From assembly GCF_017565305.1 (NCBI RefSeq), contig NZ_JAGEKP010000015.1, positions 62,001 to 126,000 of the forward strand: a stretch of DNA of 64,000 bases, read 5' to 3'. The position numbers and the translations under genes are program-made. This stretch comes from Leifsonia sp. TF02-11. Lineage in GTDB: Bacteria; Actinomycetota; Actinomycetes; Actinomycetales; Microbacteriaceae. Under the pieces are notes generated by a model that did not search any database, was not told where the DNA came from, and saw only the letters and a program-made list of their open reading frames with translations. Shown piece after piece: positions 1 through 8,520 of this stretch. Position 1 is the stretch's first letter, and each line of letters opens with the position of its first letter.

Positions 1-2
1 CG

Positions 3-599
3 GGCGGCGTGCCCGTGCTGCTTCCGGTGTTCGCCGGCCGGGAGGCCGCTGTCACCGCGGTCTCCCGGCTCGACGGCGTGCTCATCGCGGGCGGCGCCGA
101 CCTGAACCCGGAGCTCTACGGCGAACGGCCCGACCCGCACGTCACCACCTGGTACGACGACCGGGACGCGTCGGAGCTGTGGGTGCTGGACGCGGCCGAG
201 GAGGCCGGCCTCCCGGTGCTCGGCATCTGCCGCGGGATGCAGCTGATGGCGGTCGCGGCCGGCGGGACGCTGGTGCAGCACCTGCCGGACACGGTGGGCC
301 ACGCAGATCACGCGGGTGGTCCGAGCGACTACGGGCAGATCCAGGTGACGCTGCGCCCCGGACACAGGATCTCCACGCTCCTCGAGAGCACCTTCATCGC
401 CCCCTGCCACCACCACCAGGCCGTCAGCAGCCATCCCGGCTTCATCGGCACGGCCGAGGACGGCGACGGCGTGCTCCAGGCGATGGAAGGGACAGGGGAA
501 CGCTTCGAGCTCGCCGTGCAGTGGCATCCGGAGACCGGACGAGATCTCGGCCTGTTCGAGGGGCTGGTCGCGGCGGCGCGTGAACGGGCAACGGAATGA
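3..599 (+). CDS. Class I glutamine amidotransferase-like hydrolase, PuuD/peptidase C26 type (5' partial)
   Basis: The reading frame is open at the window edge, so roughly the first 40 residues are missing; an internal GTG at 9 is not a convincing start. The visible part has the nucleophile elbow GICRGMQ (catalytic Cys) and the C-terminal QWHPE with His and Glu of the triad, the pattern of gamma-glutamyl-GABA hydrolase (PuuD) and other peptidase C26 proteins. These cytoplasmic enzymes cleave gamma-glutamyl amide bonds, for instance in the glutamylated putrescine route. The stop overlaps the next ATG by 4 bp, so the two genes are probably co-translated. The family is clear; the exact substrate is inferred, with the polyamine-type importer 2 kb downstream as weak support. 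Confidence 0.85.
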   Translation, partial: GGVPVLLPVFAGREAAVTAVSRLDGVLIAGGADLNPELYGERPDPHVTTWYDDRDASELWVLDAAEEAGLPVLGICRGMQLMAVAAGGTLVQHLPDTVGHADHAGGPSDYGQIQVTLRPGHRISTLLESTFIAPCHHHQAVSSHPGFIGTAEDGDGVLQAMEGTGERFELAVQWHPETGRDLGLFEGLVAAARERATE

Positions 600-895
600 G
601 TAAGCCGCGCCGGAAGGGCGCCGCCGGCCCGCCTTCGCCCTTCACCCTGGCGGTGGCGGCCCTGGTGGATGCGCTTCGCGGTGAGCTGGATGTCACGCAG
701 GAGGAGATCGCAGAGGCGATCGGAAAGACGCAGCCGTACGTCTCCGCACGGGTACGGCTGGAGCTGCCCTGGAGCTCCAACGACTTCGATGGTCTCGCCG
801 AGATCTTCGGCATGGACCCGTTCGAGTTCGTGGCTCGAGCGGCGGAATTCGCGGACGCGGCGCAGGCGAGGGCACGGGAGCGTCAACCCGGCTGA
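596..895 (+). CDS. Small XRE-like helix-turn-helix protein
   Basis: A 99-residue protein. Residues about 30-60 (ELDVTQEEIAEAIGKTQPYV) match the Cro/C1-type helix-turn-helix pattern, with VTQEEIAEAIG as helix 2 and TQPYVSARV as the recognition helix. There is no effector domain and no membrane segment. It starts inside the stop of the preceding amidotransferase (ATGA overlap), which suggests a local regulator of that operon. Targets are unknown. Confidence 0.7.
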   Translation: MSKPRRKGAAGPPSPFTLAVAALVDALRGELDVTQEEIAEAIGKTQPYVSARVRLELPWSSNDFDGLAEIFGMDPFEFVARAAEFADAAQARARERQPG

Positions 896-1013
896 GTGGC
901 GACCCCGTCCCCCGTGCCGGGATGGCTGAATCCGGTCGGATTCGAGCGCGTGACGCAAATGGCCCCTTCGGGGGATGCCGTGCACCGTCACGTCCCGGAT
1001 AGCGTCGAGCACG

Positions 1014-2186
1014 ATGATGAGCTCACTCTCACGATCGGCCTCGGCCCTCCGCCGCGCCCTCGTCCCCGGCATCCTCCTCGCCGCCGTCGTCGTGTTGTCC
1101 GGCGTCGGTGCGGCGACCGCGTCCGCGATCGACGCCGGCACGCAGAACGGAAGCACCGTCTACCTGGGGAAGCGCCAGGGCTACGGCGGAACCGGTGTGT
1201 TCCCGGTCTACGCGCAGCCGCCCGCGGACCCGGCCGACCCCGGCGAGCCCGACCTCTGGGCGTACTGCATCGAGCACAATGTGTCAGCCAAGACGAACAT
1301 CGAGGGCGTCATCGGCGACCCGAGCGGGTACCTCGGCACCAACCACTTCGTGGATCCCACTGTGCAGGCGAGGGTGCTCTGGGTGGTCGCCCACAGCTAC
1401 CCTGCACTGAGCCTGGCGGACTTCGGACAATCCGTCGGTGTCCCGGGCATCGCCCGCAACGACGCGATCGAAGCCACCCAGTACGCGATCTGGCGGTACA
1501 CCGAGCTCACCTTCGACGCTCCGTGGGCCTTCCAGACGCCCGATTCCGGCACCGCCTACTGGGCGTTGCTCGCGGGAGCGAACGCCAGCCCGGTGCCCAC
1601 TCCCGTCGACACCGCGACGGTCGCGATCTCGGCGCCCGCCGCCACCCCGACCGGGGGAACGCTCGTCGGACCGTTCGTCGTGACGACCAACCGCACGACC
1701 GCCCGTGTCACAGCGAGCCCCGCCGCGGCCCTCACCGATGCGGCGGGCGTGCCGATCGACCCGACCGCGGTCGCCGACGGCCAGGCGGTCTACGTGGACC
1801 TCCGCGGCACGACGGCGAGCGGGTCGACGACGCTGACCGCGACCGTCTCCGGTGCGCCGGTCAACGGCCGCATCGTGTCGGTGCCGAACCTCCCGGGCGG
1901 GATCCCGACCGCCGCCGACCACGCCCAGTCCGTCATCCTGGTCGCGGGAAGCACCGCGACAACGAGCGCGCAGACCGGTGTCACCTGGGCGGGCACGAGC
2001 GCGGGAACCGGGATGGCTGCGGGAACGGGAACGGCCGGCACGGGCGCTCCGGAGCTCGCCGCGACAGGCTCGGCCGTGGACGGCACCGCGCTGCTAGCCG
2101 TGCTCTGCCTCGCCGGCGGACTCGGTGCGCTCGGCGTGCTCGGCGCGCACAGCCTGACCGGCGTGCGGAGGCGCGCGCGGGGCTGA
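1014..2186 (+). CDS. Secreted thioester-domain (TQXA) surface adhesin with LAATG cell-wall anchor
   Basis: The N-terminus from the paired ATGs at 1014/1017 is a signal peptide (basic segment, hydrophobic core LVPGILLAAVVVLSGV, cleavage near ATASA). The first domain has a WAYCIEH cysteine and, about 85 residues later, ATQYAIW: the Cys and Gln that form an internal thioester in TQXA-type adhesins, which bind host or surface amines covalently. A Thr/Ala-rich beta-rich stalk follows. The C-terminus has LAATG, a hydrophobic helix and an RRRARG tail, a sorting signal of the LAxTG type used by class E sortases of actinobacteria. An in-frame ATG at 975 is possible but would spoil the signal peptide and has poor Shine-Dalgarno spacing. 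No sortase gene lies nearby. Confidence 0.85.
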   Translation: MMSSLSRSASALRRALVPGILLAAVVVLSGVGAATASAIDAGTQNGSTVYLGKRQGYGGTGVFPVYAQPPADPADPGEPDLWAYCIEHNVSAKTNIEGVIGDPSGYLGTNHFVDPTVQARVLWVVAHSYPALSLADFGQSVGVPGIARNDAIEATQYAIWRYTELTFDAPWAFQTPDSGTAYWALLAGANASPVPTPVDTATVAISAPAATPTGGTLVGPFVVTTNRTTARVTASPAAALTDAAGVPIDPTAVADGQAVYVDLRGTTASGSTTLTATVSGAPVNGRIVSVPNLPGGIPTAADHAQSVILVAGSTATTSAQTGVTWAGTSAGTGMAAGTGTAGTGAPELAATGSAVDGTALLAVLCLAGGLGALGVLGAHSLTGVRRRARG

Positions 2187-2261
2187 GCCGCGCACCTGAA
2201 TCCGGATAGGGGGACCGACGGCCCCTGGATACCGCCCCGCCACGCGTGACATCCTCGACCC

Positions 2262-2582
2262 ATGACCGACCTCCCCGCGCCCATCCAGACGTTCATCGAC
2301 GCCACGAACCGCGGCGACACGGAAGCGTTCGTCGCCGTGTTCACCGACGACGCGCACTTGGAGGACTGGGGGCGTGTCTTCCGCGGCCAGGAGGGTGCGC
2401 GCTCCTGGAACGCGAGCGACAACATCGGCAAGCGGTCGCACTTCGACGTCCTCGGCGTCGAGCGCGAGGGCGATGACTACGTCGTGACCGTCGCGGTGAC
2501 GGGCGACGGATTCACCGGCACCAGCCCGATCCGGTTCGCGGTCGACGGCGACCGCATCTCCGGCATGGTCATCGCGCCGTAG
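2262..2582 (+). CDS. SnoaL/NTF2-like protein
   Basis: A 106-residue cytoplasmic protein with the layout of SnoaL-like (NTF2 fold) proteins: an N-terminal helix with FIDATNRGDTEAFVAVFTDD, a following aromatic strand (AHLEDWGRVFRG) and a C-terminal beta-sheet ending DGDRISGMVI. Such proteins are small ligand-binding or isomerase-like barrels; no catalytic residues can be assigned. It stands alone, 75 bp after the adhesin and 228 bp before the transporter operon. Confidence 0.7.
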   Translation: MTDLPAPIQTFIDATNRGDTEAFVAVFTDDAHLEDWGRVFRGQEGARSWNASDNIGKRSHFDVLGVEREGDDYVVTVAVTGDGFTGTSPIRFAVDGDRISGMVIAP

Positions 2583-2809
2583 CCCGGCTGCGAAACCCGA
2601 GGCCGGGTCCGGCGGACCGGCGGCCGTTCCCCCAGGGAGCCGGCGCCGACCGGGTCCGTCGGCGCACGCCCCGGTGCGATATGCGTAAGCATGTAACTCG
2701 GACGCCACTGATCTCGAACCTTCCCCGAGTTTCGGCCGGCTGAACCTTCCGCAAACAATGGATCAACCCAGGCGGTCGTCCTGGAACATCCGACGGAGGG
2801 AGTGCAGGC

Positions 2810-3775
2810 GTGACGAGCGACACGATCGAACGTGCGGACACCTTGGCCGTGCAGAGCGTCCGCTCTCGCCCCGGCGGCAGCACGGGCAGGCGAGGCGGCG
2901 TGAGCGCCACGACCCGGCGGAGCACCCGCCGCCGCACCCTCACCGGCGTCCTGCTCCTGGTGCCGGCCATCGTCGCGGTGCTCGGGCTCGCGATCGTCCC
3001 CATCCTGATCGTCGCCCGCAACTCGTTCGCCGAGAGCAACGTCTACGGCGGTATCACCGGCGGCTTCACGCTCGACAACTACGCGCAGCTGCTGGACCCG
3101 GTGTACGGCAAGGTCCTCGTCTACAGCCTCGGGATGGCCGTGCTCAACACGGCGATCTGCCTGGTCGTCGGCTACATCGTCTCCTACTACATCGTGTCGC
3201 GGCCTCCGCAGCGGCAGTCGCTGCTCCTGCTGCTGATCATCGTCCCGTTCTGGATCGACTTCCTCGTCCGCACGTTCGCCTGGATCTCGGTGCTCGGCCG
3301 CGGCGGCCCCGTCTACGGCCTCCTCGACCTGCTCGGGGTGAACACCTCGCAGCTGTCGCTCGTGCCGAGCCAGGGCGCCGTCGTGATGGGCCTCCTGTAC
3401 GCGTTCCTGCCCACCGCGATCTTCCCGATCTACGCCAGCATGCGGGCCATCGACCCGTCGGTGAAGGAGGCCGCAGCCGACCTCGGCTGCGGCTGGTGGC
3501 AGACCCACTTCCGCGTGCTCGTGCCGCTCAGCTCGACCGGCATCATCGCCGCGGCGATGCTCACCTTCATCCCGACGCTCGGCGTGTTCGTCATCCCGGT
3601 GCTGCTCGGCGGCGGCAAGCAGCAGCTCGTCGGCAACCTCATCGTCACCCTCTACACCGAGTTCCGGAACCAGCCGATGGGCGCCGCGGTGTCCATGGTG
3701 CTGCTCGTGCTCATGCTGCTCGCGATGGCCGTGGCCGGCCTCATCGCCCGACGCGGACGGAAGAAGGTCGCCTGA
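2810..3775 (+). CDS. ABC transporter permease, spermidine/putrescine PotB type
   Basis: A 321-residue inner-membrane permease with a cytoplasmic basic N-terminus followed by about six hydrophobic segments. The EAA loop is present near residue 220 (KEAAADLGCGWWQTHFRVLV), the surface that docks on the ATPase. Sequence style and gene order (permease, permease, binding protein, ATPase) fit PotB of polyamine importers. It overlaps the next permease by 1 bp (TGATG). The start at 2810 is supported by an upstream GGAGGGAG. Substrate is not fixed by sequence; this family also moves amino acids, opines and other cations. Confidence 0.88.
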   Translation: MTSDTIERADTLAVQSVRSRPGGSTGRRGGVSATTRRSTRRRTLTGVLLLVPAIVAVLGLAIVPILIVARNSFAESNVYGGITGGFTLDNYAQLLDPVYGKVLVYSLGMAVLNTAICLVVGYIVSYYIVSRPPQRQSLLLLLIIVPFWIDFLVRTFAWISVLGRGGPVYGLLDLLGVNTSQLSLVPSQGAVVMGLLYAFLPTAIFPIYASMRAIDPSVKEAAADLGCGWWQTHFRVLVPLSSTGIIAAAMLTFIPTLGVFVIPVLLGGGKQQLVGNLIVTLYTEFRNQPMGAAVSMVLLVLMLLAMAVAGLIARRGRKKVA

Positions 3776-4593
3776 TGGATCGCGCAACGTCGTGGATCGC
3801 CCGCCTGGTGCTGGTCTTCCTCTACATCCCGATCATCGCGGTGATCGTGTACTCCTTCAATTCGGCGGCGGGAGGCTACACCTGGCAGGGTTTCAGCCTC
3901 CGCTGGTACGGCGAGCTGTTCGCCGACGGAGCGCTGCTGCAGACCCTCGGGATCAGCGCGATCGTCGGAGTGCTCGCGGCCTCCGTCGCGACCGTGGTCG
4001 GCCTCCTCGCGGCCATCGCCCTCGTGCGGTTCCCGTTCAGGGGATCCGGGATGGTGCTCGCCGCGATCGTGCTGCCGCTGATCGTGCCGGAGATCGTCCT
4101 CGGCGTCGCGCTGCTCTCGGTGTTCAGCTTCCTGCACGTCCCGCTCGGCATCGTCACGCTCGTGCTCGGCCACCTGATCATCACGCTTCCCCTGACGACC
4201 CTGATCATGGTGGGCGGCTTCCGCACCCTCGACCCGAGCCTGATCGAGGCGGCGGCCGACCTCGGCTGCACACCCTGGCGCACCTTCACCCGTGTGCTGT
4301 TCCCGCTGATGCGCTCCTCGATCATCGCCTCGTGGCTGCTCGCCTTCACCGTCTCGCTCGGCAACATCGTCATCTCGACCTTCGTCAGCGGCGTCGGCTC
4401 GACCACGATGCCCCTGCGCGTCTACTCGTTGCTCAAGTCCGGTCTGACCCCGGAGCTCAACGCCCTGGGGACGCTGCTGATCGTCCTGACGTTCGTCATC
4501 GTCCTCTCCGTCGGCATCCAACAGATGCGGCGGATCCTCGCGACCCCATCCGGTTCCGCGCCAGCTCCCGACAGCACCACCGCACCCCGCTAG
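3775..4593 (+). CDS. ABC transporter permease, spermidine/putrescine PotC type
   Basis: A 272-residue membrane permease starting at the ATG that overlaps the previous stop (TGATG). The N-terminus is a transmembrane helix (LVLVFLYIPIIAVIVYSFNS), and the EAA motif is IEAAADLGCTPWRTFTRVLF near residue 158. It forms the heterodimeric channel with the upstream permease. The same frame stays open upstream of 3775 only as a shadow of the first permease. Confidence 0.88.
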   Translation: MDRATSWIARLVLVFLYIPIIAVIVYSFNSAAGGYTWQGFSLRWYGELFADGALLQTLGISAIVGVLAASVATVVGLLAAIALVRFPFRGSGMVLAAIVLPLIVPEIVLGVALLSVFSFLHVPLGIVTLVLGHLIITLPLTTLIMVGGFRTLDPSLIEAAADLGCTPWRTFTRVLFPLMRSSIIASWLLAFTVSLGNIVISTFVSGVGSTTMPLRVYSLLKSGLTPELNALGTLLIVLTFVIVLSVGIQQMRRILATPSGSAPAPDSTTAPR

Positions 4594-4629
4594 ACCCCTC
4601 CCATCCCTTCTACCCCCGGAAGAAGACCC

Positions 4630-5694
4630 ATGAAACGCACAGCACTGCTGACCGTCGCGGCCGTCGCCGTCCTCGGTCTCACGGCCTGCTCCAGCGGAGC
4701 CGGCGGCTCGTCCACCACGGCCGCCTCCACACAGCTCAACATCTACGCGTGGGCGGACGAGATCCCCAAGACCGTCATCGCAGCGTTCGAGAAGGAAACC
4801 GGCATCAAGGTCACCGTCGACACGTTCGATGCCAACGAGACGATGATCTCCAAGCTCGCCGCCGGCGGCTCCGGCTACGACATCGTCGAGCCGAGCCAGT
4901 ACGCCGTGCAGCAGCTCGTCGGCCAGGACCTCGTCGAGAAGCTCGACCACTCCAAGATCAAGGGCCTCGACAACCTCGGCAAGAAGTTCGCCGACCCCAG
5001 CTACGACAAGGGCAACCAGTACAGCGTCCCGTGGATCTGGGGGACGACCGGCCTGGCCTACAACGAGAAGTGCACCGGCACGGCGATCGACAGCTGGAAG
5101 GCCCTCTGGGACCCGGCGTACAAGGGCAAGATCTACATGCTGGACAACATGCTCAGCGCGTACATCCCCGCGCTGCAGGTCAACGGCCTCAAGGCCACCT
5201 CCACCAGCGAGAAGGACATCGCGAAGGCGACCCAGTCGCTGCTCGACCAGAAGCCCCTGCTGGCCGGCTACAACTCCTCCAACTACTCCGACCTGCTCGC
5301 GTCGGGTGACGCCTGCGTCGCGGAGGCCTACGGCGGCAGCGCGATCGCGAAGGTGACCGCGGCCAACCCCGACGTCAAATTCGTCATCCCCAAGGAGGGC
5401 GGGACGCTCTGGGTGGACGGCTTCTCCGTGGCGAAGAACGCGCCGCACGCCGACGCCGCCTACAAGTGGCTGAACTTCACGCTGCGCCCCGAGATCGCCG
5501 CCATGGCGACCAACGACGGCGGCAGCGCGACGGCGAACGAGGCGGCGAAGTCCCACATCACCGACAAGACCATGCTCGAGAGCGTCGCGGTCTACCCGAC
5601 CGACGAGGAGCTCAAGCAGAGCGAGTTCATCGTCGACCCGGGCAAGGCTCTGCAGTACTTCCAGCAGGGCTGGACCAAGGTCAAGGCCTCCTAA
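4630..5694 (+). CDS. ABC transporter substrate-binding lipoprotein, PotD type
   Basis: A 354-residue extracellular solute-binding protein. The signal peptide ends in the lipobox GLTAC, so the mature Cys is lipidated and the protein is tethered outside the membrane. NIYAWADEIPKTVIAAFEKE opens the first lobe as in PotD/PotF; later WIWGTTGLAYN and WVDGFSVAKNA correspond to hinge and ligand-pocket segments. GGAAGA precedes the ATG. It is the third gene of the importer operon. Its ligand is inferred to be a polyamine-like cation; nothing in the sequence proves it. Confidence 0.88.
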   Translation: MKRTALLTVAAVAVLGLTACSSGAGGSSTTAASTQLNIYAWADEIPKTVIAAFEKETGIKVTVDTFDANETMISKLAAGGSGYDIVEPSQYAVQQLVGQDLVEKLDHSKIKGLDNLGKKFADPSYDKGNQYSVPWIWGTTGLAYNEKCTGTAIDSWKALWDPAYKGKIYMLDNMLSAYIPALQVNGLKATSTSEKDIAKATQSLLDQKPLLAGYNSSNYSDLLASGDACVAEAYGGSAIAKVTAANPDVKFVIPKEGGTLWVDGFSVAKNAPHADAAYKWLNFTLRPEIAAMATNDGGSATANEAAKSHITDKTMLESVAVYPTDEELKQSEFIVDPGKALQYFQQGWTKVKAS

Positions 5695-5732
5695 GCCGCG
5701 GCCGCCGCCCGACCATCCACGAGGAGCATTCC

Positions 5733-6869
5733 ATGACCACGCTCGCCAGCTCGGCCGACGCGGACGCCACCACCGTGCGCGCACCGCAGGAGGCCCCGGC
5801 CATCCGACTCTCCGGCGTCACCAAGACGTTCGGGAGCATCACCGTCGTGCACCCGATCGACCTGACCATCGAGGACAACGAGTTCTTCTCGATCCTCGGG
5901 CCGTCGGGCTGCGGCAAGACGACGCTGATGCGCATGATCGCGGGCTTCGAGACGCCGACAGGCGGCTCGATCGAGCTGGCGGGCCGGTCGGTGGAGTCGC
6001 TCCCCACGCGCAAGCGCGACCTGAACATGCTGTTCCAGAGCTACGCGCTCTTCCCGCACCTCTCGGTGCGCGACAACATCGGCTTCGAGCTGAAGGTGCG
6101 CGGCCGCAAGCGATTCCCGCAGCGCGACGCCGCGATCGAGGAGGCGCTCGCGCTCGTGCACATGGAGCGCTTCGCCGACCGCAAGCCCAACGAGCTCTCC
6201 GGAGGGCAGCGCCAGCGGGTCGCGCTCGCCCGCGCCGTGGTCTCCCGGCCCGCGGTGGTCCTGCTGGACGAACCGCTCGGCGCCCTCGACCAGCAGCTGC
6301 GCAAGGAGATGCAGGTCGAGCTGAAGCGGATGCAGCGCGAGGTCGGGATCACGTTCGTCTACGTGACGCACGACCAGGAGGAGGCGCTCACGATGTCCGA
6401 CCGCATCGCGGTGATGTCGGAGGGCCGGGTGCAGCAGATCGACACCCCCCGTGCGATCTACGACCACCCCGCGAACCGTTTCGTCGCCGGGTTCATCGGC
6501 ACCTGCAACCTCCTCGACGGCGTGTACCACTCGACCCCCGCGGGAGCGACGGTCGACATCGCCGGAGTGGGCTCCGTCGGCGCGTCCGTCGGCGCCGCGG
6601 CCGCAGGCGAGTCCGTGACGATCGCGGTGCGCCCGGAGCGGCTACGGCTGCGGGCGGGCTCCGCCGGCGGCGGCGAGATCGCGGCGACGCTGCTCGACGC
6701 CGTCTTCCTCGGCGACGAATGGCGGTACATCCTGCGGGCGGCGGAGGGCGTGCAGCTCATCGCCACCCGGCCGAGCCACTCCTCGGACGACGAGCTCACC
6801 CGGCTCGCACCCGGCGACGCGGTCGCCGTGTCCTGGGCCGCGGACGACGCCCGCGTGCTCGCCTCCTGA
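5733..6869 (+). CDS. ABC transporter ATP-binding protein, PotA type
   Basis: A 378-residue ATPase energizing the two upstream permeases. It shows Walker A GPSGCGKTT, Q-loop LFQSYALFPH, signature LSGGQRQRVALARA, Walker B VVLLDEP and H-loop VTHDQEEA, then a C-terminal TOBE/OB domain (about residues 265-378) typical of the PotA/MalK group. The start at 5733 has a GAGGAG ribosome site 6 bp upstream; longer in-frame starts lie inside the binding-protein gene. The stop codon lies in an 18-bp tandem duplication. Confidence 0.9.
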   Translation: MTTLASSADADATTVRAPQEAPAIRLSGVTKTFGSITVVHPIDLTIEDNEFFSILGPSGCGKTTLMRMIAGFETPTGGSIELAGRSVESLPTRKRDLNMLFQSYALFPHLSVRDNIGFELKVRGRKRFPQRDAAIEEALALVHMERFADRKPNELSGGQRQRVALARAVVSRPAVVLLDEPLGALDQQLRKEMQVELKRMQREVGITFVYVTHDQEEALTMSDRIAVMSEGRVQQIDTPRAIYDHPANRFVAGFIGTCNLLDGVYHSTPAGATVDIAGVGSVGASVGAAAAGESVTIAVRPERLRLRAGSAGGGEIAATLLDAVFLGDEWRYILRAAEGVQLIATRPSHSSDDELTRLAPGDAVAVSWAADDARVLAS

Positions 6870-6895
6870 ACCCCGATCGCCTCCTGAACCCCGAT
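6860..6895 (+). repeat. 18-bp perfect tandem duplication across a stop codon
   Basis: CGCCTCCTGAACCCCGAT occurs twice head-to-tail (6860-6877 and 6878-6895). The first copy encodes the last codons and stop of the ATPase gene, the second lies in the untranslated gap before the amidase gene. It looks like a recent slippage duplication with no effect on the protein. Confidence 0.9.
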
Positions 6896-6912
6896 CGCAC
6901 GAAAGGACCGCA

Positions 6913-7707
6913 ATGAAGGTCGCCGCAGGGCAGCTCGCTCCCACCACCGACCCGTCCGTCAACCGCCGCACCATCGAGACCCTCGTGGAGGAGGCGTCGG
7001 CCGAAGGCGTCGAGCTCCTCGTCCTCCCCGAGGAGGCCATGCTGCTCGCGGACGGTCTGGAGGCCCCGCTCGGTGAGCTGGCCCGCGCCGAGTGGCCCGG
7101 CTTCGTGGAGTTCGTCTCCGGGCTCGCCCGGCGACACCGCATGGCGATCATCGCGGCCGGGTACGAAGGCACGGACACCGAACGCCCGTACAACACCATC
7201 GTCGCGATCGACGAGGACGGCAAGGAAGCGGCGCGCTACCGCAAGCTCCACCTCTACGACGCCTTCCTGTACCGGGAGTCCGACTACGTGACCCCCGGAG
7301 ACGCGAACCCGGTCGTGGTCGAGCTGGCGGGCACGATGGTCGGGCTGGTCAACTGCTACGACCTGCGGTTCCCCGAGCTCACGCGCAACCTGATCGACCA
7401 CGGAGCCGACCTGCTCTCGGTCTCGGCCGCCTGGGTCTCCGGCGCGATGAAGGAGGACCACTGGCGCACGCTGCTGCGTGCCCGCGCGATCGAGTCGACC
7501 GCGTGGCTTGTCGCGGCCGGCTCGGCCTCCCCGGAGTGCATCGGCCAGAGCATGATCGTGGACCCGTTCGGCATCGTCCGTTCCCAGCTCGGCGGCGAGA
7601 CCTACGGCCTCGCGATCACGACGCTGTCGCAGCGCCGCACCGAGGAGGTCCGCGCGGTCCTGCCCGTGCTGGAGAACCGCCGCCTCAACACGACCATCGA
7701 GCTCTGA
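6913..7707 (+). CDS. Carbon-nitrogen hydrolase (nitrilase superfamily amidase)
   Basis: A 264-residue cytoplasmic enzyme with the full nitrilase-superfamily triad: Glu in LVLPEEAM (near residue 41), Lys in YRKLHLYD, and nucleophilic Cys in LVNCYDLRFPEL. These enzymes hydrolyse amides, N-carbamoyl compounds or deaminated glutathione. An AAAGGA ribosome site precedes the ATG. It is 43 bp downstream of the transporter ATPase gene and likely in the same transcript, so it may act on the imported compound. The precise substrate cannot be read from sequence. Confidence 0.88.
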   Translation: MKVAAGQLAPTTDPSVNRRTIETLVEEASAEGVELLVLPEEAMLLADGLEAPLGELARAEWPGFVEFVSGLARRHRMAIIAAGYEGTDTERPYNTIVAIDEDGKEAARYRKLHLYDAFLYRESDYVTPGDANPVVVELAGTMVGLVNCYDLRFPELTRNLIDHGADLLSVSAAWVSGAMKEDHWRTLLRARAIESTAWLVAAGSASPECIGQSMIVDPFGIVRSQLGGETYGLAITTLSQRRTEEVRAVLPVLENRRLNTTIEL

Positions 7708-7774
7708 GCGCCGGCCGCCGGCCCGTCCGCTCGTCGATCCCGCATCCATCCCGCACCGATACCGAGGTACCGCT

Positions 7775-8443
7775 ATGCCCATCACCATCGGCTCCGCGCC
7801 GGAACCCCTGCCCTCCGACCTCGTCGAGAAGCTCGAGCGCGTCTCCTTCCCGACGCTCGGCCACTACCTGGAGGAGGGTTTCGCGGACCCGGCGATCGTG
7901 CGCGTCGCCGGCACCCGCCGCGTGGTCGGACGCGCGGTCACCGTGCGCACCACGGCGACCGACTCGACCATGCTGCACCACGCCGCCGGGCTCGTCGAGC
8001 CGGGCGACGTCGTCGTGATCGACACCGGCGGTGACGTCCGGCACGCTCCGCTCGGCGAGGTCGTCGCGTCCGCGCTGGTGTTCCGCGGCGCGGCCGGGGC
8101 GGTCGTCGACGGCTCGGCCACCGACATCGACGAGATCGCCGGGCTCGGCCTGCCGGTCTACGCGCGCGGCCTCAGCATGCTGACGACCAAGCTGCACGAC
8201 ATCGACGCGGGCGGCCTCAACGTCCCTGTCGTGGTCGGCGGCGTCGTCGTGAACCCCGGGGACGTCGTCCTCGCCGACGCGAACGGCGTGCTGTTCGCGT
8301 CGGTGCCCGTCCTCGCCGCTCTGATCGACACCGCGCTCGCCGACGACGCCGAAGAGCCGGAGCTCGTCGAGGAACTGCGCGCGGGCGGCCGTCTCGGCGA
8401 CCTCACCGGCGCGACCGCGTCGGTGCACGCGCTGACGCGCTGA
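7775..8443 (+). CDS. RraA-like / HMG-CHA aldolase-family protein
   Basis: A 222-residue protein of the RraA fold. Visible features are PTLGHYLEEG near the N-terminus, the GDVVVIDTGGDVRHAPLGEV segment (active-site-like glycine-rich strand) and RGAAGAVVDGSATDIDE. Relatives are either 4-hydroxy-4-methyl-2-oxoglutarate / oxaloacetate aldolases or RNase E inhibitors; in a catabolic operon of an actinobacterium the aldolase/decarboxylase role is more likely. Co-directional with neighbours, 67 bp after the amidase. Confidence 0.8.
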   Translation: MPITIGSAPEPLPSDLVEKLERVSFPTLGHYLEEGFADPAIVRVAGTRRVVGRAVTVRTTATDSTMLHHAAGLVEPGDVVVIDTGGDVRHAPLGEVVASALVFRGAAGAVVDGSATDIDEIAGLGLPVYARGLSMLTTKLHDIDAGGLNVPVVVGGVVVNPGDVVLADANGVLFASVPVLAALIDTALADDAEEPELVEELRAGGRLGDLTGATASVHALTR

Positions 8444-8462
8444 CCTCGCCGCGCACCTCCGT

Positions 8463-8496
8463 ACCTCCGCACCACCTGCACCTCCGCACCACCTGC
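8463..8496 (+). repeat. 17-bp perfect tandem repeat in an intergenic gap
   Basis: The unit ACCTCCGCACCACCTGC is present twice in tandem (8463-8479, 8480-8496) in the 77-bp gap between the RraA-like gene and the BKACE gene; a partial third unit precedes it. Probably replication slippage. Confidence 0.85.
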
Positions 8497-8520
8497 ACCC
8501 CGCTCACCGGAAAGGCCCCG

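Noticed and set aside
2758-3774. Upstream extension of the second permease frame (611-codon ORF from 2758)
   Set aside because: It is antiparallel-frame shadow of the first permease; Arg/Pro-rich and without membrane segments until 3775.
3652-5784. 710-codon minus ORF across the permease and binding-protein genes
   Set aside because: Arg/Asp/Gly/Val-rich low-complexity translation, antisense to well-supported transporter genes.
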